From Kytococcus schroeteri (lineage in GTDB: Bacteria; Actinomycetota; Actinomycetes; Actinomycetales; Dermatophilaceae), in contig NZ_PKIZ01000030.1 in the NCBI RefSeq assembly GCF_002847825.1, positions 1 through 14,655 on the forward strand: DNA of 14,655 nucleotides, read 5' to 3'. The first letter of the stretch is position 1. The number at the start of each line of letters is the position of its first letter. The position numbers were made by a program, and so were the translations under genes. This document shows, in pieces, positions 1-7,043 of this stretch. The notes under the pieces were generated by a model, which saw nothing but the letters and a program-made list of their open reading frames with translations, made no database searches and was not told where the DNA came from.

Positions 1-1669
1 CTCGGGGTGGGGTGTCCGTCCTCCATGGTTGTCCGGGTCGTCGTGGGTGGTAGGTGATGGTCCGTGTGCCGTCGGGGTGGGTGTGGATGGTGTGGCCCAG
101 GCGTGGGTCGTCGAGTTGTCGGTGGTGGGGCCCGCACAGGGGGATGGCGTTGGCCAGGTCGGTGGGTCCTCCCCCGGGGTGCAGGACGGTGCCGTCCGGT
201 GCGGTCACGGGGTGCCACGGGTGGGCGTGGTGGATCTGTGTCCAGGCCAGGGGCCGGTCGCAGTCGGCGGCGGCGCAGGTCTCGTAGGAGGCTGCCAGGG
301 CGGTGCGCTGGGAACCGGTGAAGCAGCGGGTCTGCCGGCCGAGGTCGAGTACGACCGAGTCGGTGCCCAGCACGGCCGGGACCAGGCCTGCGGTGGCGGC
401 CATGCGGCGTACCTGCCCGGCGGAGACGACCGCCCCGGTGTCGGTGAGGCCGGCCCGGTCCGTCAGGCCCCGGAGGGTGTCCAGGTCGGTGCGGACGATG
501 AGGATCGCGTTGGTCCTGGTGGTCAGGTGGTCGGCCGGGAGGTGGTCGATGAGCTCGCACAGGGCCCGGCCGCGGGCCTGGTCCCACCACGCCCGGTCAT
601 GGCGCGGGTCTGCTCCACCGTTCACGCCCTGCCCGGTCGCCGCGTTCGCCGGGTTCGTCCTGTGCGTCGCGCCGTGCGGGCCGTCGCCACGCCCGCCGGG
701 AGTGGTGCGCCCGGCGGGGGCGCTGAGTCCGCCGGGGGTGGTGCGGCGGGTGGGGCTGGTCAGGGCGTCCAGGGCCTTCTTGAGCATGTGGGCCTGGACC
801 TCGGGCAGGGTGAACCGGCCGCTCCAGGTGCCGTCGTGGTTGTCGACCATCCACAATCGTGTGTTCTCCCACGCGGCCCGTTCACCGGCGGCGACCTGGT
901 CGTCCTCGTACGCGTCGGCCACCGCCGGGGTGATGCCGAGCTCGTCGAGCACCCGGGGTGCGCGGCGCCGCAACCGGGAGGGTGACATCACCGCGGCCCA
1001 GTCGGTGAGGACCTCCTCGGCCCGGGCCCGTTGGGTGCCGGTGAGGTCTCCCGGGAGGGCCTGGAGCTGCTCGATGACGATCGCGGCCTGCCGCTCACCG
1101 ACCCGTCCGGTGTCGCACGCGCCGGCCAGCACCGGGAACCGCGGAACCGGCGCCGTGTCCGTCCCGCCGGTGGCCACACCGTGTCTGCCGGCCCGGTCAC
1201 CGTCCTCCCCACGCCCGGCCCCGGCCCCGGCCCCGGGCGTGGGGGTGGGGGCACTGTTGCCCAGGGCGTTGGCCAGGGCCTGGTCGCGGCGGGCCTCGCC
1301 CTTCTCGCGGTGCCCGGCGCCGGCGACCAGTTGGGCGTCGTCCAGGTGGTGCAGGCCACCGTCCTGCCGGGCGGACCCGACCACGGACACCACCCGGGAG
1401 CGCACCCTGGCGGCCCGGTTGGTCACCACCGCGGCGCGGGATGCCAGGCCGCGGGCCCGGTCGGCCGACCACGCCAACGCGCCAGCCGGGGTGGACTCCA
1501 CCGCCGCGAGTGCTCCCATCAGGGTGTCCAGGGCCGCGTCGACCCGGTCGAACGCAGCATCCACTGCGCCCAACGGGTCCGGGTCCATCGCCTCGGGGGC
1601 CGGCGACCCAGCGTCCACCGCCGGGGCCTGCCCCGCCCCGGACCCCACGTCCTGGAACCTGTCGCCCAC
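1..1669 (-). CDS. DUF222 / HNH endonuclease domain protein (13E12-type), C-terminus cut by window edge
   Basis: An uninterrupted minus-strand frame of 556 codons runs to the window edge with no stop, so the 3' end is missing. Residues about 80-310 have the helical, Arg/Ala/Leu-rich character of DUF222. The C-terminal part (about 440-540) is an HNH nuclease fold: a Cys-containing stretch ending in CDRP, then IHHAHPW (H480, H481, H483), and LCGPHHRQLDD (C512, H515, H516). These are the usual metal and catalytic positions of actinobacterial HNH proteins. The family is multicopy in actinobacteria; its role is not settled, though some members are linked to mobile elements. The GTG at 1667-1669 was chosen because GGAAGG (1677-1682) lies 7 nt upstream; the adjacent GTG at 1670-1672 is possible. 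A Pro/Gly/Ala low-complexity linker lies near residues 140-155, encoded by short CCGGCC-type repeats. The frame is intact, so I see no sign of decay. Confidence 0.9.
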   Translation of the reverse strand, partial: MGDRFQDVGSGAGQAPAVDAGSPAPEAMDPDPLGAVDAAFDRVDAALDTLMGALAAVESTPAGALAWSADRARGLASRAAVVTNRAARVRSRVVSVVGSARQDGGLHHLDDAQLVAGAGHREKGEARRDQALANALGNSAPTPTPGAGAGAGRGEDGDRAGRHGVATGGTDTAPVPRFPVLAGACDTGRVGERQAAIVIEQLQALPGDLTGTQRARAEEVLTDWAAVMSPSRLRRRAPRVLDELGITPAVADAYEDDQVAAGERAAWENTRLWMVDNHDGTWSGRFTLPEVQAHMLKKALDALTSPTRRTTPGGLSAPAGRTTPGGRGDGPHGATHRTNPANAATGQGVNGGADPRHDRAWWDQARGRALCELIDHLPADHLTTRTNAILIVRTDLDTLRGLTDRAGLTDTGAVVSAGQVRRMAATAGLVPAVLGTDSVVLDLGRQTRCFTGSQRTALAASYETCAAADCDRPLAWTQIHHAHPWHPVTAPDGTVLHPGGGPTDLANAIPLCGPHHRQLDDPRLGHTIHTHPDGTRTITYHPRRPGQPWRTDTPPR

Positions 1670-1727
1670 CACGCCCCCTTCCGACGTGCCCCGTGACCGG
1701 ACCCCCGTCCGATCAACCACCCCCAGA

Positions 1728-1754
1728 ATAGTACACACAACCTACTCGAAGCAA
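1728..1754 (-). promoter_or_regulatory. Probable promoter of the HNH gene
   Basis: On the minus strand a -10-like TACTAT (1733 down to 1728) is preceded by TTGCTT (1754 down to 1749). The spacer is 15 bp, shorter than the ideal 17. The segment is clearly more AT-rich than its surroundings. It would start transcription about 50 nt upstream of the chosen GTG, leaving room for the ribosome binding site. Confidence 0.5.
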
Positions 1755-1879
1755 CCCCACCATCGGACATGTGGACGAGTGGCGCCCACCCCGCCCCGTC
1801 CACAGCCCTGCCAGCCTGTGCCACCCGTCGAACCCCCACCCCCTCGCGCCCGCAGCCCCGGAGGTGGTCCACTACCCCC

Positions 1880-3430
1880 ATGAACATCGCCAGCCTCCTG
1901 CCCCAGACGGCCGCGCAGCACCCCGACGGCACCGCCCTCATCCAGGACGACACGCGCCTCACCTACGCGCAGCTCCACGGCGCCACCGCCGCCGTCGCCG
2001 GGTACCTCCGCGCCCGGGGCCTCGGCCCCGGCGACCGGCTGTGCCTCATGCTCCCCAACGTCGTGCCGTTCGTGCCCTTCTACTACGCCGCGCTCTCGCT
2101 GGGCGCCGTCGTGGTCCCCATGAACCCCCTGCTGCAGGACCGCGAGATCTCCCACTACCTGAAGGACTCCGGCGCCACGCACGTGGTGGCCCTCGGCGGT
2201 GATGCCGGGGCTGCCCTCGGCGGCGACGTCGCCGGCGTGGCCGCCCGCCACGGCGTGACCGCGCACCTCGTGGACCCCGCATCGGGCCTGGCGCCGTTCC
2301 TCGGCGACCCGGTCACCGAGGTCGTCGAGAAGAACCCGCAGGACCCGGCGGTGATCCTCTACACCTCCGGCACCACGGGCCGGCCCAAGGGCGCCGAGCT
2401 CACCCACGCCAACCTGCTCTCCAACGTGCGCACCACCCAAGAGACCCTCATCCAGGTGGAGCCGGGTGAGGTGGTCATGGGCTGCCTGCCGCTCTTCCAC
2501 GTGTTCGGCATGACCTGCGCGCTCAACCTGTCCGTGCTCGCCGGTGCCACGCTCACCCTCCTGCCACGCTTCGACGCCGCCACCGCCCTGGCGATGGTGG
2601 AGCGCGACCGGGTGGCCGTGTTCGAGGGCGTGCCCACCATGTACGGCGCGATGGTGGCCGCCGCCCGTGCCCGTCGCGAGGCCGGCGAGCCCCCGGTCGA
2701 CCTGTCCACCCTGCGCACCTGCGTCTCGGGCGGCGCCTCCCTGCCGTTGGACACGATCCGCTCCTTCGAGGACGAGTTCGGCGCCGAGATCCTGGAGGGT
2801 TACGGGCTCTCGGAGACCTCCCCGGTGGCCAGCTTCAACCACCCGGGGCGCACCCGCCCGGGCACCATCGGCCACCCGGTGCGGGGTGTGGAGATGCAGG
2901 TGGTGGACCCGGTCACCGACCAGCCCGTGGCCACGGGGGAGGCCGGCGAGCTGTGCGTCCGCGGGGAGAACGTCATGGCTGGCTACTGGCGCAACCCCGA
3001 GGCCACCGAGCAGGCGGTGCGCGGCGGCTGGTTCCACACCGGGGACCTGGCGACGGTCGACGAGGACGGCTTCTTCCGCATCGTGGACCGGGTCAAGGAC
3101 ATGGTCATCCGCGGCGGCCTCAACGTGTACCCGCGGGAGGTGGAGGAGGTGCTGTACGAGCACCCGGACGTGCTGGAGGCCGCCGTGGTGGGCACCCCGC
3201 ACCCGGAGCTGGGGGAGGAGGTGACGGCCTTCGTCGTGCCCCGCCCCGGCGTGCTCGGCGCGGGGGACCTCGCCGACGCGGAGTCGCCCGCCGCCCGCGC
3301 GCTGGCCGACGCGCTGCGCCAGCACACCCGGGCCCAGCTGGCGGCGTACAAGTACCCGCGCCACGTGCACTTCCTGCCCGAGCTGCCCAAGGGACCCACC
3401 GGCAAGATCCTCAAGCGCGAGCTCCACTGA
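1880..3430 (+). CDS. Acyl-CoA synthetase (AMP-forming), class I adenylate-forming enzyme
   Basis: A 516-residue ligase that would activate a fatty or other carboxylic acid to its CoA thioester through an acyl-adenylate. The signature elements are in order: YTSGTTGRPKG (from Y161), GYGLSET (307-313), the hinge region HTGDL with D389 and DRVKDMVIRGG, and the C-terminal catalytic lysine in GPTGKILKREL (K509). No signal or membrane segment is seen, so it is cytoplasmic. The length and N-terminus (MNIASLLPQTAAQHPDG) fit compact fatty-acid/malonyl-type CoA ligases; chain-length preference cannot be read from sequence. The frame is open back to 1769, but the ATG at 1880 is preferred: homologues start in this way, and a GGAGG lies at 1860-1864, although 15 nt away. 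acs follows 156 bp downstream with its own promoter-like element, so the two may not be strictly co-transcribed. Confidence 0.9.
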   Translation: MNIASLLPQTAAQHPDGTALIQDDTRLTYAQLHGATAAVAGYLRARGLGPGDRLCLMLPNVVPFVPFYYAALSLGAVVVPMNPLLQDREISHYLKDSGATHVVALGGDAGAALGGDVAGVAARHGVTAHLVDPASGLAPFLGDPVTEVVEKNPQDPAVILYTSGTTGRPKGAELTHANLLSNVRTTQETLIQVEPGEVVMGCLPLFHVFGMTCALNLSVLAGATLTLLPRFDAATALAMVERDRVAVFEGVPTMYGAMVAAARARREAGEPPVDLSTLRTCVSGGASLPLDTIRSFEDEFGAEILEGYGLSETSPVASFNHPGRTRPGTIGHPVRGVEMQVVDPVTDQPVATGEAGELCVRGENVMAGYWRNPEATEQAVRGGWFHTGDLATVDEDGFFRIVDRVKDMVIRGGLNVYPREVEEVLYEHPDVLEAAVVGTPHPELGEEVTAFVVPRPGVLGAGDLADAESPAARALADALRQHTRAQLAAYKYPRHVHFLPELPKGPTGKILKRELH

Positions 3431-3463
3431 GTGGGACCAGCCCGTCCACAGCCCGATGCGGGA

Positions 3464-3477
3464 GCCCGTCCCCGGGC
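3464..3477 (+). terminator. Weak hairpin after the first acyl-CoA synthetase
   Basis: GCCCG (3464-3468), loop TCCC, CGGGC (3473-3477) forms a 5-bp GC stem, with a second small stem just upstream (CCCG 3452-3455 and CGGG 3459-3462). There is no T-run. This could be a weak intrinsic terminator of the GC-rich type or only base composition. Confidence 0.25.
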
Positions 3478-3532
3478 GCCGCTCGTCCCCACCCCGCCCC
3501 GCCCCGGGCTGCCCGCGCCGTGGCGCCGTGCC

Positions 3533-3538
3533 TACGCT
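3533..3538 (+). promoter_or_regulatory. acs: -10 element, probable acs promoter
   Basis: TACGCT matches the actinobacterial -10 pattern TANNNT and sits 48 bp before the acs start. Transcription would begin near 3545, leaving a leader of about 40 nt that holds AGGAGGA (3577-3583). No convincing -35 is visible. It implies that acs can be expressed independently of the upstream ligase gene. Confidence 0.45.
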
Positions 3539-3586
3539 GTGGGCAGTCACCACCATCGGCGGCCCGCACCGCCACGAGGAGGAACC

Positions 3587-5533
3587 ATGACCCCCGAGCA
3601 GCACGCCCCGGGCACCTACGCCCCCCGCGAGGAGTTCACCGCGCAGGCCAACGTGTCGGCCCAGGACGCCGAGCGCGCCGCCGCCGACCGTGAGGCCTTC
3701 TGGGCCGAGCAGTCGCGCGCCCTGCTCCCGTGGCGCACGGACTTCACCCAGGTGCTCGACTGGTCCGAGGCCCCCTTCGCCCGCTGGTTCGCCGACGGCG
3801 AGCTGAACGCCGCGTATGCCTGCCTGGACCAGCACGTGGAGGCCGGCCGCGGCGACGAGGTGGCCATCCACTGGGTGGGTGAGCCGGAGGACGACACCCG
3901 CGACATCACTTGGCGCGAGCTGCTGGAGGAGACCTCCCGCGCCGCCAACGTGCTCACCGACCTGGGCGTCAAGGCCGGCGACCGCGTGGCCATCTACCTG
4001 CCGATGATTCCCGAGGCCGTCGTCTCGATGCTGGCGTGCGCCCGCATCGGTGCCACCCACTCGGTGATCTTCGGCGGCTTCGCGCCCAACGCCATCCGGG
4101 CCCGCGTCCGTGACGCCGAGGCCACCGTGGTGATCACCGCCGACGGCGGCTACCGCAAGGGCAGGACCAGCGCGCTGAAGCCCAACGTGGACGAGGCGCT
4201 GGGCGAGGGCGAGACCACGGTCAAGAAGGTGCTGGTCGTGCGTCGCACCGGCGGGGACGTCGGCTGGCACGACGGCCGCGACCTGTGGTGGCACGAGGCC
4301 ATGGAGTCGGCCTCCCCGCACCACGAGGCCCAGCCGATGCCGGCCGAGCACCCGCTGTTCATCCTGTACACCTCGGGCACCACGGGCACGCCCAAGGGCA
4401 TCTTCCACACCACCGGCGGCTACCTCACGCAGGCCGCGTACACCGCCAAGGCCGTGCTGGACCTCAAGCCCGGCCAGGACGTGTACTGGTGCACCGCCGA
4501 CGTGGGCTGGGTGACCGGCCACTCGTACATCGTCTACGGCCCGATGGCGCTGGGCGTCACCCAGGTGCTCTACGAGGGCACCCCCGACTCCCCGCACAAG
4601 GGGCGTTGGTGGGAGGTCGTGGAGAAGTACGGCGTCACCGTGCTCTACACCGCGCCCACCGCCATCCGCGCGTGCATGAAGTGGGGCGACGACATCCCCG
4701 CGCGGTACGACCTGTCCTCGCTGCGCCTGCTGGGCAGCGTGGGCGAGCCGATCAACCCCGAGGCGTGGACCTGGTACCGCGACCACATCGGCGGCGGCAC
4801 GGCCCCCATCGTGGACACCTGGTGGCAGACCGAGACCGGCGCCATGATGATCGCCCCGCTGCCGGGGGTCACCGAGCTGGTGCCCGGGTCGGCGCAGACC
4901 CCGGTGCCCGGCATCTCGGTGGACGTCGTCGACGAGGAGGGCCGGTCCGTGGGCAACGGCGAGGGCGGCTACCTCGTGGTCCGCGAGCCGTGGCCGGCCA
5001 TGCTCCGCGGCGTGTGGGGCGACCCGCAGCGCTTCCGCGACACCTACTGGTCGCGCTTCGAGGGCATGTACTTCGCCGGTGACGGCGCCAAGCGCGACGA
5101 GGACGGCAACATCTGGGTGCTCGGCCGCGTGGACGACGTCATGAACGTCTCCGGCCACCGCCTGAGCACCTCGGAGATCGAGTCGGCCCTGGTGAGCCAC
5201 GACGCCGTGGCCGAGGCCGCCGTGGTGGGTGCCACCGACCCCTCCACCGGCCAGGCCGTGGTGGCCTACGTCATCCTGCGAGGCGAGGCCGCCGAGTCCC
5301 GCGGCGAGGGTGGCGACGACGACGCGCTGGTGGCCGACCTGCGCGCCCACGTGAGCAAGGAGATCGGCCCGATCGCCCGTCCGCGGGACATCACGGTCGT
5401 GCCGGAGCTGCCCAAGACGCGATCTGGCAAGATCATGCGTCGCCTGCTGCGTGACCTGGCCGAGGGCAAGGAGATCGGTGACGTCACGACGCTGGCGGAC
5501 CCGTCGGTGATGGATGCGCTCCGTCGCCGCTGA
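3587..5533 (+). CDS. acs: Acetyl-coenzyme A synthetase (acetate--CoA ligase, AMP-forming)
   Basis: At 648 residues it is the usual Acs length. It converts acetate, ATP and CoA to acetyl-CoA, AMP and pyrophosphate in the cytoplasm, for acetate assimilation and recycling. Visible motifs: an Acs-type N-terminal region (FARWFADGELNAAYACLDQH), GATHSVIFGGF, YTSGTTGTPKG (from Y261), the acetate-pocket stretch GWVTGHSY, DTWWQTETG (W412-G418) with the pocket tryptophan pair, the hinge GRVDDVMNVSGHR, and the C-terminal catalytic lysine K615 in KTRSGKIMRR. That last motif is the classic target of reversible protein acetylation (Pat/CobB), so post-translational control is likely by family knowledge. The ATG at 3587 was chosen over longer in-frame options because AGGAGGA (3577-3583) lies just upstream. 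A propionate-preferring relative is possible, but the length and pocket motifs favour acetate. A lipoprotein gene starts 15 bp downstream. Confidence 0.95.
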   Translation: MTPEQHAPGTYAPREEFTAQANVSAQDAERAAADREAFWAEQSRALLPWRTDFTQVLDWSEAPFARWFADGELNAAYACLDQHVEAGRGDEVAIHWVGEPEDDTRDITWRELLEETSRAANVLTDLGVKAGDRVAIYLPMIPEAVVSMLACARIGATHSVIFGGFAPNAIRARVRDAEATVVITADGGYRKGRTSALKPNVDEALGEGETTVKKVLVVRRTGGDVGWHDGRDLWWHEAMESASPHHEAQPMPAEHPLFILYTSGTTGTPKGIFHTTGGYLTQAAYTAKAVLDLKPGQDVYWCTADVGWVTGHSYIVYGPMALGVTQVLYEGTPDSPHKGRWWEVVEKYGVTVLYTAPTAIRACMKWGDDIPARYDLSSLRLLGSVGEPINPEAWTWYRDHIGGGTAPIVDTWWQTETGAMMIAPLPGVTELVPGSAQTPVPGISVDVVDEEGRSVGNGEGGYLVVREPWPAMLRGVWGDPQRFRDTYWSRFEGMYFAGDGAKRDEDGNIWVLGRVDDVMNVSGHRLSTSEIESALVSHDAVAEAAVVGATDPSTGQAVVAYVILRGEAAESRGEGGDDDALVADLRAHVSKEIGPIARPRDITVVPELPKTRSGKIMRRLLRDLAEGKEIGDVTTLADPSVMDALRRR

Positions 5534-5548
5534 CCCCTCGGAGGCCCT

Positions 5549-6175
5549 ATGAACAGCACCCCACGCTGCCTCGGGCGACTCGCGGCAGGGGTGCTGTCCA
5601 TGGTGCTGCTGGGGGGCTGCAGCGGGGGGGCGGGGACGACACCCCCGACCGCGGAGCCCGTCCCGGTGACCACACCGGGTGACGCGAGCACGCAGACGAG
5701 TGACGACGCGCCGGTGTCCATCCCGCCGCGCGCGTCCGAGACGAGGAAGCTGACGCCGCTGGAGTCGCACCAGCGCGTCGGCTTCCTCATGCCCTCGGAG
5801 AACGTCGCCTGCCTCATCGAGGAGCAGGGCGTCACCTGCGACATCCGCAACACCAGCTACCAGCACACGGTGGTCAACGCCGCGGACTGCGTGGAGCCGA
5901 CGGTGGAGCTCTACCGCGACCGCCCGCAGTGGACCTGCTCGCGCAGTTCGCGCTTCGTGGACGCCCAGGTGCGCAACGACGGCGAGTGGGTGCGGCGGGT
6001 GCCCGGCGGTGAGGTGGTGCGCATCAACAGCATCCAGCACGCGGTGCTGCCCTACGGCCACCGGCTCGAGGCGTTCGACTTCCGCTGCGTGAGCAAGAAG
6101 TCCGGTGTACAGTGCGTGCGGCTCTCGGACCACCGCGGGTTCCGGTTGGCCTCCCAGGACTACGAGCTGTTCTGA
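5549..6175 (+). CDS. Cysteine-rich exported lipoprotein, DUF6636-like
   Basis: A 208-residue protein with a lipoprotein signal peptide: an Arg-containing n-region, a hydrophobic core (residues 11-22) and the lipobox LGGC with C24 as the lipidated residue. A Thr/Pro/Ser linker follows, then a folded domain. The domain reads FLMPSENVACLIEEQGVTCDI, then AADCVEP, QWTCSRS, VLPYGHRLEAFDFRC, GVQCVRLSDHRGF and a final ASQDYELF. This resembles the small secreted actinobacterial family with a SPSGNI-x-C motif and paired cysteines (DUF6636-like, by recollection); the function is unknown. The domain has six cysteines, probably three disulfides outside the membrane. The ATG is preceded by GGAGG (5540-5544). 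It starts 15 bp after acs and may be co-transcribed with it, although no functional link is evident. Confidence 0.85.
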   Translation: MNSTPRCLGRLAAGVLSMVLLGGCSGGAGTTPPTAEPVPVTTPGDASTQTSDDAPVSIPPRASETRKLTPLESHQRVGFLMPSENVACLIEEQGVTCDIRNTSYQHTVVNAADCVEPTVELYRDRPQWTCSRSSRFVDAQVRNDGEWVRRVPGGEVVRINSIQHAVLPYGHRLEAFDFRCVSKKSGVQCVRLSDHRGFRLASQDYELF

Positions 6176-6193
6176 GCCGGGGTCGGTCCCGGC
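6176..6193. terminator. Hairpin between convergent genes, possible bidirectional terminator
   Basis: GCCGGG (6176-6181), a 6-nt loop and CCCGGC (6188-6193) form a perfect 6-bp stem exactly in the 19-bp gap between two convergent stop codons. It begins immediately after the lipoprotein stop. There is no T-tract on either side; the position is the main argument. Confidence 0.4.
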
Positions 6194-6194
6194 G

Positions 6195-6953
6195 TCAGTC
6201 CAGCCCCTCCCGGAGGTCCGGGATGCCCTCGACGTCCGTGACCTCCCCCTGCTCCCCGAAGGGACGGGACGCTGGCTCACCGGAGACCCCGAGCCACGCC
6301 TCGTGCTGCTCGAGGCGGTACTCGGCACCCTTCCCCCACTGCGAGGTGCAGTCCTTCCGGTCCCGCCCCTCGGGGCAGAAGGCGTGGGCCACGGCGAGGC
6401 GCTCGGTGCCGCTGCGCCAGCCCTGGCGCCAGTCCACGTCCAGTCCGGTGAAGGAGGGCAGGCGGTCGGCGCCCGGGTCCTGCGCCTGCAGCACCAGGTG
6501 GATGCGGGTGGGCGGCGTCTCGGCCTGCTCGCCGTCGAAGCAGGCGGCGAGGCGGTCGCCGTAGGACACGACGTGGTCCCGCACCGGCCACCCGGAGCCG
6601 TCGCCGGCGGTGGGGTGGTCGCCCAGCTCGTCCGGGTTGAGCGAGGAGTCCACCACGACCCGCTCGAGGGTGAGCCCCTGGGCGCCGACCAGCCGGACGT
6701 CCTCCACCCGCACCTCGTCGCGGACCTCCCGCCCCGGACGGCCGATGGTGCACCCGGGCACCTCCACCCACACCAGGCCCGGCACGGCGACGGTCCCGTC
6801 CGCCACCCCGTCCACGGCGGTGCGGCTGCCGGCATCGCCCTCGAGCCACACCGGGTCCCGGCCCGGGTCCACCTGCTGCACCACCGTCAGGCCCAGCGCC
6901 AGGCCACTCACCACCGCCACTGCTGCCGCGACCTCGCGCGCCCTCTCCCTCAT
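6195..6953 (-). CDS. Membrane-anchored or secreted protein of unknown function
   Basis: A 252-residue protein I do not recognise. An Arg-rich start (MRERAR) is followed by a hydrophobic segment (about residues 8-26), either an uncleaved signal anchor or a signal peptide without an obvious cleavage site. There is no lipobox cysteine. The rest is hydrophilic and would be extracytoplasmic. It has four cysteines (PGCTIG, AACFDG, AFCPEG, KDCTS), enough for two disulfides, and acidic patches. Codon use is like that of its neighbours, which supports it as real. The ATG at 6951-6953 lacks a clear Shine-Dalgarno sequence: six C residues precede it and TGAAAT lies just before them, a spacing that would fit a leaderless transcript. 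It lies 90 bp downstream of the MMPL gene on the same strand. Confidence 0.75.
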   Translation of the reverse strand: MRERAREVAAAVAVVSGLALGLTVVQQVDPGRDPVWLEGDAGSRTAVDGVADGTVAVPGLVWVEVPGCTIGRPGREVRDEVRVEDVRLVGAQGLTLERVVVDSSLNPDELGDHPTAGDGSGWPVRDHVVSYGDRLAACFDGEQAETPPTRIHLVLQAQDPGADRLPSFTGLDVDWRQGWRSGTERLAVAHAFCPEGRDRKDCTSQWGKGAEYRLEQHEAWLGVSGEPASRPFGEQGEVTDVEGIPDLREGLD

Positions 6954-6972
6954 GGGGGGATTTCACCACGCC

Positions 6973-6984
6973 CACGGGCCCGTG
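6973..6984. promoter_or_regulatory. Perfect 12-bp palindrome upstream of the exported-protein gene
   Basis: CACGGGCCCGTG is a perfect 12-bp palindrome 19 bp before the start codon of the minus-strand exported-protein gene. It would overlap the promoter or the transcript start. It could be an operator or a hairpin downstream of the MMPL stop (7044). Confidence 0.35.
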
Positions 6985-6991
6985 TCGCCGC

Positions 6992-7009
6992 TCGTGGCCG
7001 AACCGTGAC
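6992..7009 (+). promoter_or_regulatory. Shared 18-bp motif, copy 1
   Basis: TCGTGGCCGAACCGTGAC lies between the MMPL stop and the start of the downstream exported-protein gene. A copy with one mismatch lies at 9432-9449. Internally it is a direct repeat, CGTGGC-N5-CGTGAC, with an 11-bp period. That is the layout bound by OmpR-family response regulators such as MtrA in actinobacteria (inference). Confidence 0.4.
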
Positions 7010-7043
7010 GCCGGGGCCCGCGGCGGGTCCGCGCGGGGCGGGG

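Noticed and set aside
1217..1240. CCGGCC-type hexamer repeats as a regulatory or phase-variable tract
   Set aside because: They lie inside the HNH gene and encode its Gly/Ala linker in frame; such repeats are common in linkers of GC-rich genes.
29..1883. Long plus-strand open frames opposite the HNH gene
   Set aside because: The minus frame gives a recognisable DUF222/HNH protein; the plus frames give no domain and are composition artefacts.
1742..6835. A roughly 5-kb open frame on the minus strand (1697 codons) opposite the two CoA ligases and the first lipoprotein
   Set aside because: Its translation is Val/Gly/His/Arg-rich low-complexity sequence typical of the antisense frame of GC-rich genes, and it runs opposite three clear protein-coding genes. 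The few familiar-looking residues at its N-terminus come from the shadow of the exported-protein gene.
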